Under the pieces are notes generated by a model. That model was given only the letters and a program-made list of their open reading frames with translations. It had not been told where the DNA came from and did no database searches. Made by a program: the position numbers and the translations under genes. From a candidate division LCP-89 bacterium (lineage in GTDB: Bacteria; Electryoneota; B3-LCP): 12,487 nt of DNA. Positions 1 through 6,949 of the stretch are shown here, piece after piece. The stretch is from positions 1 to 12,487 of the forward strand of contig JALGZU010000050.1 in assembly GCA_025774735.1 (NCBI GenBank), read 5' to 3'. Position 1 is the stretch's first letter, and every line of letters starts with the position of its first letter.

Positions 1-1043
1 GTCTTCCAGACGCCCATGACGTAGCCCGGATGGTCGGCGTAGATGGCGTAGAGGATGTTCGGGTTGGAGAGCGATATAGTCAGGCCGATGCGGCCCACGT
101 CCGGTGCGGAAGGCGGCAGGCCGTTGCTCAGCAGCGACCAGGTATCGCCTCCGTCCGTGCTGCGCCAGATGCCGCTGGTCACCCCTCCCACGTTGCGCTG
201 TTCCGGGCGGCGGATGCGTTCCCACATGGCCGCGTAGATCCTCTGCGGATTCTGGGGATCGATGACCACGTCGATGGCGGCGGTAGAATCGGTCAGGTAG
301 AGGACCCGTTCCCAGGTGTCGCCGCCGTTTTCGGTCCGGTAGACGCCCCGGTCGGGATTGGTGCCGAAGAGGGCTCCGGCGGCAGCCACGAAGAGCCTCT
401 GGGGATTGGCCGGATCGATGGCGACGCGGCCGATGTGGTAAGAATTTTCCAGGCCCTTATGTTCCCAGCTGGTTCCGCCGTTTGTGGAGCGGTAGATGCC
501 GTCGCCGGGGTAGTTGTCACCTGCGGCATTGGCTTCGCCGGTTCCCACCCAGATGATGTTGGGATCGACCGGATCCAAGGCGATGGCTCCGATGGAGAGC
601 GTCCCGGTTTCGTCGAAGACCGGCGTCCAACTCGTCCCGCCGTCGGTCGATTTTAGGACACCCCCGTCAGCAGCCCCGGCGAAGATGGTAGCTGGCGCCG
701 CCGGGTGGATGCCTAGGGCGGTGATGCGGCCGCCAATGTTGCTGGGGCCGGCCTCTTCCCAGACGATCTCATCCATCTGGTGGTAATCAGCCCTCAACCT
801 CCGGGCTTGATCGACGGCGGCGCGGTAAGCCTGCACGTTGATCGTTTGACCCGGGAAAGCGCGCTGGCGGACGAACCAGTCAGTCGGTTTTTCGCTCTTC
901 TCTTCCTCTTCGGCTTCGCGTTCGATACTTTCAGGAGCCCGGAACCGGTCGTCTTGAGGCGGAGACTGGAGCCATTGCGGCAGCAGAAAAACAGCGATCA
1001 CCAGCAGAGCGGTGATCGCCGCTAAAAAGGCGGTTTTCTTCAT
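1..1043 (-). CDS. BNR/Asp-box (sortilin/VPS10-like) beta-propeller protein, C-terminus off the window
   Basis: An open frame of 347 codons runs from ATG at 1043 to the left edge without a stop, so the protein is truncated by the window. Residues 1-21 (MKKTAFLAAITALLVIAVFLL) are a positively charged start plus hydrophobic stretch: a signal peptide or membrane anchor. An acidic, probably disordered linker (about 38-53) follows. From about residue 94 there are propeller repeats with four Asp-boxes: STDGGTSW (132-139), STNGGTSW (186-193), TENGGDTW (237-244) and STDGGDTW (295-302). Between them are blades of the type 'IxALDPxxPxxxWVGTGE'. The GPSNIGGR segment at 99-106 is typical of the VPS10/sortilin-like 'BNR repeat glycosyl hydrolase' families. 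Such proteins are usually exported; catalysis cannot be claimed and a structural or binding role is equally likely. The missing part may carry a sorting domain like that of the upstream peptidase. The Shine-Dalgarno signal is weak. The gene lies 67 bases downstream of the C25 peptidase on the same strand. Confidence 0.85.
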   Translation of the reverse strand, partial: MKKTAFLAAITALLVIAVFLLPQWLQSPPQDDRFRAPESIEREAEEEEKSEKPTDWFVRQRAFPGQTINVQAYRAAVDQARRLRADYHQMDEIVWEEAGPSNIGGRITALGIHPAAPATIFAGAADGGVLKSTDGGTSWTPVFDETGTLSIGAIALDPVDPNIIWVGTGEANAAGDNYPGDGIYRSTNGGTSWEHKGLENSYHIGRVAIDPANPQRLFVAAAGALFGTNPDRGVYRTENGGDTWERVLYLTDSTAAIDVVIDPQNPQRIYAAMWERIRRPEQRNVGGVTSGIWRSTDGGDTWSLLSNGLPPSAPDVGRIGLTISLSNPNILYAIYADHPGYVMGVWK

Positions 1044-1069
1044 TATCGTACCCGTTATTTTACACAGGT

Positions 1070-1084
1070 GGTACGGATCGTACC
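1070..1084. repeat. 6-bp perfect inverted repeat between the two exported-protein genes
   Basis: GGTACG-GAT-CGTACC is a perfect 6-bp stem with a 3-base loop, in the 67-base gap between the peptidase stop and the propeller-protein start. On the minus (coding) strand the 8-mer GGTACGAT occurs here and again just before the downstream ATG (its CGTACC complement is at 1047-1052). No T-tract follows the stem on either strand, so it does not look like an intrinsic terminator. It could be an operator, an mRNA processing or stability hairpin, or chance. Confidence 0.4.
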
Positions 1085-1110
1085 GGCTAAGCGTTAACCC
1101 GCGTTCACTC

Positions 1111-4100
1111 CTATTTAAGCAGCAGCATCTTGCCTGTAGCGTTGAACTCCCCCGCTTCCAGGCGGTAGATGTAGATGCCGGAGGCCAGATCGGCTCCGTT
1201 GAAAGTGGTTTCGTGCAGGCCGGATTGCCTCCAGCCGTCCACGAGCTTCTCCACCTGCCGCCCGGCGACGTCGTAAACCGTCAACGAAACCCGGGCCGCC
1301 TCCGGCAGGCTGAAGCGGACGGTGGTCACCGGGTTGAAGGGATTGGGGACGACGCCCAGCAGCGAAAACTCTGCGGGCTGGTCGCTCGCTTTGGTAAACG
1401 AGCCGCTTTCAAACTCCTCACCAGTGTTCAACCATTCCGCCACGGGGCTGCCATCACCCGTACTCAATTTGCTGAAGTCGAAGCTGTCGCTGTCCCAGAT
1501 GACGTCGGGGTAGGAGCCGATATAGGCATTGTAAAGATAACTGCCTGCCGGAGCATTGCCGGGCACCGACTGTGTTCGGTCGCGATCAATGGTCGTGCTC
1601 GATCCCAGCGTCACGGTCACTGGACCCAGCGTGGGGCCGTATGGGGATCCGTTCGGTAGCGTCACGTCGCACCAGATCGTCACGTTCTGCGGAGAGGGCT
1701 CGTTGTTGGTCGCCGCGATGTTGAAGTCGAAGCTGCCGCCCGTGGAAGGAATCTGGATGGGCGTGCCGTATGGGATCAACGTGATATCCACATCCGGCGC
1801 GGTCACCATGTAGTCGATGTCGGTGGTGAACTTCAACGCCACGCCGGCCGTCAGCACCGCCGACCCGGGCGTGTAGTGGTTGGCGTAGGTGACTTTGACG
1901 CCGTCGGATTGCTCCCAGTTCTCTATGCCGGTAGTGCAGTAGTTCTCGTCGCCGTCGTAATTCTGGAACTGGTAGTACTGGAAGATGATCTCGCCGTCGC
2001 CCGTGGAGGTCGGGTAATGGGCGGGATCGTTCAGGATGATCTGGAACCAGTTGTACCCCCAGCCATCCATGGTGCGGGCGTTCTTCCATTCGATGATGAC
2101 GCGGTAGTTGAGAAAGTCCCAGAAGTAGTGCACCGATCCGTTGCTCAGGATGAGATCGTCCCAGAAGGGGGCGATCATGGCCGGCGGGCCCAGCGCGCCG
2201 GGGATGTTCCAGTTGCGGAAACTGATGTAGTACAGGTTGTCGCCCATGGAAATCCAGCCGTTCGAACAGATGGTGATCTGATTGAAATCCTCACCGTAAT
2301 AACGGAAGGTGAAGGGCAGATCCTGCAGGATGGAACAGTCGTCTTCATCGCCGTAGTCGGGCAGGTATAGGGTCACCTGGCCGGGCAGGGAAGAGATCTC
2401 CATCCAGTCGTAAACGGGTGCTTGAGCGTAGAGGACATCCCGGGAATCGAAGCAGCGGTAGCCGTAGGCATCCGGTCCGGCGGGATCGTCATCGCTGATT
2501 TCGCCGATGTTGAACTGGACCGTCAGCGTATCGCAGTAGATGTCCGAGGTTACGATCAGTTCCAGGGGCACCATCCAGCCCGGTGGACAGTTGGCCGCGG
2601 CCTGCAGCGTGAAGGGATTCGATGTATTTTCGGCCATGTTCCCCGGCGATATCTGCCCCCAGGAACCGCTTCCGTCGGTCACGGCCAGGAAATTATCCGG
2701 AGACGTCAGTGTGGCGGTGCAGTTCTGCAACGGGGTTCCGCCCGAATTCTGCAAAGTGATGGTCAGATCAGCCGTCTCTCCGGGATTCAAAATGCCGGAT
2801 CCGTTTTGCACGGCGTAGTCCAGAGCTTCGGCCAGCGGAGCTACCACCAGCAGGTTGACCAGATTCTCCCACGTCCCCTGGTCGCTGGCCGCGGTGAGCG
2901 TCACCTGAACGGTGCGGCTGTGGGGAGCCTCATCGGATAAGACCAGGTTGAAATCGTCGTCCAGGGGAGATGTCGCACCGGGTGACGCGTTGGGTCCCGT
3001 TAGTGAATTTTCTGTGATGGTGAGATAAGGATCTGCCGAGCTAACCATCCCGGAAACGGTGGTGGCGGTCTGGCTTGATCCGTAATTCTTGAGAGTGACG
3101 GCCAACTCGATCGTTTCCCCGGGGTTGACCCATCCGTCACCGTTGCCGGATGATTCGCCGATCATGTCGTCGTCGATTACCGTCGTCTCGATCCCCAGGG
3201 CCACGGCCTCCTGGCTGATCGTAAGAATACCCTGGTACGTATCCAGGTTGCGGCCGGTAACCGTCACCTTGTAACTACCCGCCGGCGCGTCACCGAGATC
3301 CATGAGGACACTGCCCGACTCGTCTGTCCAGGTGCTGATCTGCACGTCATTCGCCGAGTTGTACACGCAGACCAGGGCGTCCGCCACCGGCTGGCTGTTC
3401 GACCTGACGCTCAGGGCGAAGGCGTTGACGCCCTGCGGCATCGAAGCATCATGAGAGACTGTCAGAGGAGCGGGGGTGTCCGTCCACATCGCCAGGCCTG
3501 GATCCCCGAGAATCGTATAGATGTGGAAATAGCACTCCACGGAATAGGTCGTCCCGCCCGATCCCTGGTTGTTGGGCATGCCGTAGTAGAGCTCCATCTT
3601 ACCGCGCAACACAGCCGATCCGAAATCACCGATGCCCTCGCCGAAAATACCCTGGTAAATGCCACCGTCGATGCAGTTGTTCCAGCGGGTGTGGGTGTAG
3701 AGCGAAGTCGGACCGACGAAGCTGACCGCTCCTTTCGGATTGGTAACTGATCCGTAGCGAAGCCAGCCTTCGCCGAAGCAGGGATCCGTGGAGGCTGTGA
3801 AACAACCGCCGCCGCACACGATAGAAGTTACAACGGGGAGTTTCCATCCATTGTTAAGACTGGCCACATTGGACGTATAATAGGTGGGTGGTGTCCAGCT
3901 CGAATAGGAGCCGTAGCCCCGGTAATTGACGAAAGTCACGCCTGCGTTGACGTAGTTGTCGATATAGGGGCTGCCACTGTAGTAAGGCGGGCTGGTGACC
4001 TCGTTGACGGCCGAGTAGCCATTTTCGATCATGAGATCGCGGCAGCGTTCCTTGACGTTCTTGATGGAGAGGGATCCGCCGTAACCGTAAACCATCAGGC

Positions 4101-5232
4101 CGCGGGTAAACCAGTTGGGATCCGAGGTGTAAGGATCGGATTCATAGCCCCGGATTTTGGCGCAGACGACGAGCAGTTCGTTGCTGGAATCGACCGACAG
4201 GCGCCCCACCTGCATGTCCGGGAAGTAGTCGGTGCCTTCCAGGAGCACATAGGGGAGATCGGAGGCATCGCCGGAAGATGAATAGGTGTTGGTGGGCATG
4301 CCGTAATCGTTATCCCCGACCAGAATCAGGTAATCTGGCGGCACCGGCCAGGTATCGTAAATATCCTGGATGAAATTCCTTATTTGCCAGTTGGAGGTGC
4401 CGGTCTGGGTGGTGTTGTAAACGCTGCATGGCAGGCCTTTCTGCCGTTTCCATTCCACCAGGTTGGTTTCCAGCACGCTCTGTAGGTTGGGCGGCGTGAT
4501 GAACAGGTACCCACCCAGGACGTGCTCTTCATCCGTGAAATCCTGTCGCGGATTGACGACAAGCCGGTTGACGAGATTCGCGAACACGCGCGATGCTTGC
4601 GCACGGGGATGTGATATGACGTTTTCGCCATCGCCCGTAAAGGAGATCTCCACGGTGAGACTGCGATAGAGGCGCAGGAGCCGGCGGGCGGGATTATATT
4701 GAAGAGGGCGCAGTTCGAGCCTGCCCAGCCGGAATCCTCGCATGATTACCGGGCGGTCCAGGCCGATGAGTTCTGCGGGAAACCAGCGGTCCGCCTCGAA
4801 GGAGCCGGCATCGAAGACGAACTCCGGTTCGACCGGGCCATCGGGGGTTTCCACGGTACCTTCCTGCAGAGGCGGAGGGATGTGACCCGTAATTTCGACG
4901 AAGTCGGCGTCAACGACGTTCCATTCCCACCCGCTGCGGTCGGGAAGCAGGGCCAACTTGCGCAGTACGGGCAACTCCGGTTGTCCCCGGGTTCCCCAGG
5001 ATCCGGCGCCGTCAAAGCTCAGTCGCTGGTAGTCACGATCCTGTAAACGAAGGGATTCCGAATCAAATCCTGCCAGCGATAACTTGAGACGCAGGCCGGA
5101 TTCGTTCCGTTCGAGAACCTCGAACGTCACTCCCGGTTGTCCTGTATCCACGGTCACCCACTCGCACATACTCCACTGCGGCCACGCCGCGAGAATAACC
5201 AAAATCCCCAGCAACAGCGCCGTCTTCCTCAT
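1111..5232 (-). CDS. Gingipain-family (C25) peptidase with T9SS-like C-terminal sorting domain
   Basis: A secreted multidomain protein of 1373 residues. The chosen ATG at 5232 has GGAGGG (5238-5243) five bases upstream and begins directly with a signal peptide (MRKTALLLGILVILAAW). An in-frame start at 5283 would put 17 polar residues before it. Residues about 25-200 resemble the C25 propeptide, including GQPELPVLRKLALLP. The catalytic domain spans about 240-590, with VGDNDYGMPT near 304, VNYRGYG (434-440) and SIVCGGGCF (470-478). Cys473 matches the gingipain nucleophile. The residue 33 positions before it, His in gingipains, is Tyr440. Next come an Ig/carboxypeptidase-regulatory-like domain (about 590-676), two CARDB-like repeats with 'NPGET' (about 680-910), a nidogen-like beta domain (about 920-1140) and another beta-sandwich. 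The C-terminal FlgD-like/type A sorting domain contains PNPFNP (1296-1301) and ends KMLLLK. Export by a type IX-like system is inferred from this domain. Peptidase activity is uncertain because of Tyr440. Confidence 0.88.
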   Translation of the reverse strand: MRKTALLLGILVILAAWPQWSMCEWVTVDTGQPGVTFEVLERNESGLRLKLSLAGFDSESLRLQDRDYQRLSFDGAGSWGTRGQPELPVLRKLALLPDRSGWEWNVVDADFVEITGHIPPPLQEGTVETPDGPVEPEFVFDAGSFEADRWFPAELIGLDRPVIMRGFRLGRLELRPLQYNPARRLLRLYRSLTVEISFTGDGENVISHPRAQASRVFANLVNRLVVNPRQDFTDEEHVLGGYLFITPPNLQSVLETNLVEWKRQKGLPCSVYNTTQTGTSNWQIRNFIQDIYDTWPVPPDYLILVGDNDYGMPTNTYSSSGDASDLPYVLLEGTDYFPDMQVGRLSVDSSNELLVVCAKIRGYESDPYTSDPNWFTRGLMVYGYGGSLSIKNVKERCRDLMIENGYSAVNEVTSPPYYSGSPYIDNYVNAGVTFVNYRGYGSYSSWTPPTYYTSNVASLNNGWKLPVVTSIVCGGGCFTASTDPCFGEGWLRYGSVTNPKGAVSFVGPTSLYTHTRWNNCIDGGIYQGIFGEGIGDFGSAVLRGKMELYYGMPNNQGSGGTTYSVECYFHIYTILGDPGLAMWTDTPAPLTVSHDASMPQGVNAFALSVRSNSQPVADALVCVYNSANDVQISTWTDESGSVLMDLGDAPAGSYKVTVTGRNLDTYQGILTISQEAVALGIETTVIDDDMIGESSGNGDGWVNPGETIELAVTLKNYGSSQTATTVSGMVSSADPYLTITENSLTGPNASPGATSPLDDDFNLVLSDEAPHSRTVQVTLTAASDQGTWENLVNLLVVAPLAEALDYAVQNGSGILNPGETADLTITLQNSGGTPLQNCTATLTSPDNFLAVTDGSGSWGQISPGNMAENTSNPFTLQAAANCPPGWMVPLELIVTSDIYCDTLTVQFNIGEISDDDPAGPDAYGYRCFDSRDVLYAQAPVYDWMEISSLPGQVTLYLPDYGDEDDCSILQDLPFTFRYYGEDFNQITICSNGWISMGDNLYYISFRNWNIPGALGPPAMIAPFWDDLILSNGSVHYFWDFLNYRVIIEWKNARTMDGWGYNWFQIILNDPAHYPTSTGDGEIIFQYYQFQNYDGDENYCTTGIENWEQSDGVKVTYANHYTPGSAVLTAGVALKFTTDIDYMVTAPDVDITLIPYGTPIQIPSTGGSFDFNIAATNNEPSPQNVTIWCDVTLPNGSPYGPTLGPVTVTLGSSTTIDRDRTQSVPGNAPAGSYLYNAYIGSYPDVIWDSDSFDFSKLSTGDGSPVAEWLNTGEEFESGSFTKASDQPAEFSLLGVVPNPFNPVTTVRFSLPEAARVSLTVYDVAGRQVEKLVDGWRQSGLHETTFNGADLASGIYIYRLEAGEFNATGKMLLLK

Positions 5233-5237
5233 GTCTG

Positions 5238-5243
5238 CCCTCC
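5238..5243 (-). promoter_or_regulatory. Ribosome binding site deciding the peptidase start
   Basis: Read on the minus strand, GGAGGG is followed by CAGAC and the ATG at 5232. This strong site, together with the signal peptide that begins exactly there, fixes the start in preference to the in-frame codon at 5283. Confidence 0.8.
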
Positions 5244-5316
5244 GGTTATCTTCCTCACCGAGCTTTCCCGAAATCGTCGGCAATAGCTGTTACGTGCCGT
5301 ACGATTTCGGGTATAC

Positions 5317-5353
5317 ATTATAATAAGTTAGTAAATAATGAAGGAAATGTCAA
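5317..5353 (-). promoter_or_regulatory. Candidate promoter region for the C25 peptidase gene
   Basis: On the minus strand there is a perfect TATAAT (5322 to 5317) and, upstream, a perfect TTGACA (5353 to 5348). They are 25 bases apart, too far to be one sigma-70 promoter. TTGACA with a 17-base spacer would use TAACTT as its -10 (half-match), while TATAAT would have only a poor -35. Either could serve the gene starting at 5232, giving an untranslated leader of roughly 80 bases. If the organism uses a Bacteroidetes-like primary sigma factor, these hexamers may not be the relevant ones. Confidence 0.4.
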
Positions 5354-5359
5354 GGGAAT

Positions 5360-5381
5360 AATTATTTTAAGAGAAATAATT
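5360..5381. repeat. AT-only 8-bp perfect inverted repeat
   Basis: AATTATTT (5360-5367) and AAATAATT (5374-5381) are perfect reverse complements around a 6-base spacer (TAAGAG). The repeat sits just upstream of the peptidase promoter elements in the divergent region, where an operator could lie. Such repeats arise easily by chance in AT-rich DNA, and no T-run makes it a clear terminator. Confidence 0.35.
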
Positions 5382-5493
5382 TAAGTCTCAGCGCAACCCG
5401 ATCCAGGCCGCCTCCGCGCACCCTGATGGTATTTTCCGGTCAAACTTTTCTGCCCATCGTTCTATGACCCCCTCACAAAAAAAAGGAAAATGT

Positions 5494-5522
5494 TTGCCTC
5501 GTGCACTCAAAACGATTATATT
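5494..5522 (+). promoter_or_regulatory. Putative sigma-70-type promoter for the kinase-regulator operon
   Basis: TTGCCT (5494-5499), a 17-base spacer and TATATT (5517-5522) give 4/6 and 5/6 matches to the -35 and -10 consensus at ideal spacing. Transcription would begin near 5529, about 130 bases before the kinase ATG. No -24/-12 element with correct spacing was found here, so the regulatory pair appears to be made independently of sigma-54. Confidence 0.5.
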
Positions 5523-5564
5523 GCTTTGAAACTAACCCCGAAAATCCATCTCAAGTTAGAAACC

Positions 5565-5588
5565 CACCGTTTCCACCGGGTGACGGTG
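5565..5588 (+). other. Hairpin in the presumed 5' leader of the histidine kinase mRNA
   Basis: CACCGT (5565-5570) pairs perfectly with ACGGTG (5583-5588). Inside the loop, CAC and GTG (5574-5576 and 5580-5582) can extend the stem after a 3-base bulge, leaving a CGG loop. An imperfect copy of its right half (ACCGGGTGACGG at 5575-5586) recurs 22 bases later (ACCGGGCGGCGG, 5597-5608). A leader structure or a tandem protein-binding site is possible; function is unknown. Confidence 0.35.
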
Positions 5589-5659
5589 CAGAATTTACCG
5601 GGCGGCGGGTACCTTTGCTCGGGCAAGTGCGGATTCAAAGTTGAAGTACTCTCATAAGG

Positions 5660-6907
5660 ATGATTAAAGCGGCAAGTCAGCACAACAACGATATCGGCGG
5701 GAAAGATGAGGAGTTGATCGCTCTGGTGGAGGCTTTCCAGTCGTTCAACCGCAGCACCGCGGTCTTGAACGAGGCCTATCAACGGCTGGAAGGGGCGGCG
5801 GAAGAGCTGGCCAGGGAGCTGGAAGAGACCAACAGCAAGCTCAAGGACAAGAACGTCGAATTGGATCGGGTTAACCGCTATCTGGAAGACATCCTGAGTT
5901 CGATCGGGACCGGGGTCATCGCCGCGGACCTAGAAGGGCGCATCACCATCTTCAACCGCACCGCCGAAGAGATGACGGGGTATCCGGCAAAAGATGTCAT
6001 CGGTCAGAATTATCACGACTTCATCTCGGGTGAGTTGGGCGAGGAAGCCCCGCTCATGCAGACGCTCATCCAGGGATCCCCGGTTGAAGGCCTGGAACGT
6101 GAGCTGCCCCTGAAGGATGGAAAGACGCTGGCCGTGGAATCATCCTCTTTCTGGATCACTTCGTCTGCCGGTGAACGGCTGGGCGTGGTGGAAACTCTGG
6201 AGGACGTTTCGCGGGTGCGGGCTCTGGAACGCCAGATGCTGCACCAGAAAACTCTGGCTGCAATGGGCGAGATGGCAGCGCAGGTGGCTCACGAGCTTCG
6301 CAATCCCCTGGCGGGGATCAAGGGATTCGCCGGCCTCCTGGCTGAAGATCTATCCAAGGAAGATTCGGCTTATAAAATGGCCCAGCGGATCGTCGAAGGG
6401 GTCGATTCCCTGGATCGGATCGCCACCAACCTCCTGTTACTGACCCAGGACAATCCGGGAGAGTTCAGCCGCCAGCCGCTGGAACCGGTGTTCGATCAGG
6501 CGATCGCGCTGATCGAAGCCAGCTTCGATGGCAGTTTCAAGGTGGAAAAGGATTACCCAACGGAGCCCTGCGCCGCCAAGATCGATGCGGAGCAGATCAA
6601 GCAGCTCCTGCTGAATCTCCTGCGGAATTCCAGCGAAGCGTCCGAAACCGGTGGGCAAGCCGTGGCCGGGTATCGTTACAATCCCTTGGTCAATGAAATC
6701 AGGCTCTTCGTGCGGGATAATGGCCCGGGTGTCTCCACTGAGGACGTCGAGAAGATCTTCAATCCCTTCTTCAGTACGCGCACCAAAGGGACCGGTCTGG
6801 GATTGGCCATTGCCAAAAAAATTGCAGAATATCATCGCGGTCGAATCGAGTACAGCTCTCCCGAGGAGGGCGGAGCCCAGTTTACCGTGACTATACAGAT
6901 CGTTTAA
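5660..6907 (+). CDS. Soluble PAS-domain sensor histidine kinase (FlrB/FleS/FlgS-like)
   Basis: A 415-residue sensor kinase with no transmembrane segment or signal peptide, hence cytoplasmic. A coiled coil (about 30-80) leads into a PAS domain (about 75-185, with GVIAADLEGRITIFNRTAEEMTGY inside it). The HisKA box AHELRNPLAGI carries the phospho-acceptor His211. The ATP-binding domain shows the N-box (N319, N323), G1 box DNGPGV (Asp353), F-box NPFFSTR and G2 box GTGLGLA (377-383). All catalytic elements are present. The layout matches the NtrB/AtoS class and flagellar kinases FlrB, FleS and FlgS. The role is inferred from the sigma-54 activator 39 bases downstream and the flagellar operon beyond. 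Which signal the PAS domain reads is not visible. The ATG at 5660 follows an in-frame stop at 5642-5644, and AAGG abuts the ATG directly, an unusually short spacing. A TTG at 5714 is a less likely start. Confidence 0.88.
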   Translation: MIKAASQHNNDIGGKDEELIALVEAFQSFNRSTAVLNEAYQRLEGAAEELARELEETNSKLKDKNVELDRVNRYLEDILSSIGTGVIAADLEGRITIFNRTAEEMTGYPAKDVIGQNYHDFISGELGEEAPLMQTLIQGSPVEGLERELPLKDGKTLAVESSSFWITSSAGERLGVVETLEDVSRVRALERQMLHQKTLAAMGEMAAQVAHELRNPLAGIKGFAGLLAEDLSKEDSAYKMAQRIVEGVDSLDRIATNLLLLTQDNPGEFSRQPLEPVFDQAIALIEASFDGSFKVEKDYPTEPCAAKIDAEQIKQLLLNLLRNSSEASETGGQAVAGYRYNPLVNEIRLFVRDNGPGVSTEDVEKIFNPFFSTRTKGTGLGLAIAKKIAEYHRGRIEYSSPEEGGAQFTVTIQIV

Positions 6908-6936
6908 ACAGACTACAGGTAAACCCTACGATTATT

Positions 6937-6949
6937 GGGGGGCTTTGTG
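6937..6949 (+). promoter_or_regulatory. Ribosome binding site and GTG start of the sigma-54 activator
   Basis: A run of six G (6937-6942) lies four bases before GTG at 6947. The upstream in-frame TTG at 6935 overlaps this G-run and has no ribosome binding site of its own, so GTG is the better start. Confidence 0.6.

Larger units (their letters stand above)
5233..5659. other. Divergent intergenic region between peptidase and two-component operon
   Basis: These 427 bases hold no convincing gene. The left part (about 5310-5385) is strongly AT-rich and carries promoter-like elements facing the peptidase gene plus a perfect AT-only inverted repeat. The middle (about 5385-5480) is GC-richer and shows nothing recognisable. 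The right part has a good sigma-70-type promoter facing the histidine kinase, then a roughly 130-base untranslated leader with a hairpin. No riboswitch family was recognised in the leader. Confidence 0.7.

Noticed and set aside
30..656. Long plus-strand open frame (208 codons) opposite the propeller-protein gene
   Set aside because: It is antisense to a frame with four clear Asp-boxes and a signal anchor. Its product is low-complexity with no recognisable motif. GC-rich coding DNA often leaves such shadows.
1057..1062. TAAAAT on the minus strand as a separate -10 element for the propeller-protein gene
   Set aside because: At 16-18 bases upstream there is nothing resembling a -35 hexamer, so co-transcription with the peptidase gene is the simpler view.
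1876..2940. Two plus-strand frames (1876-2370 and 2422-2940) opposite the peptidase
   Set aside because: Both lie wholly within the strongly supported C25 gene. They lack ribosome binding sites and domain signatures, and have the Val/Gly/Arg-rich composition of antisense frames.
5233..5283. N-terminal extension of the peptidase to a start at 5283
   Set aside because: It would place 17 charged or polar residues before the signal peptide and ignore the strong GGAGGG site in front of the ATG at 5232.
5604..5618. Possible sigma-54 promoter in the kinase leader (TTTGCT with upstream GGCGGG)
   Set aside because: The -24 GG and -12 GC are 11 bases apart instead of 10, and the -24 element does not match TGGCAC. 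Spacing is strict for sigma-54, so this is not supported.
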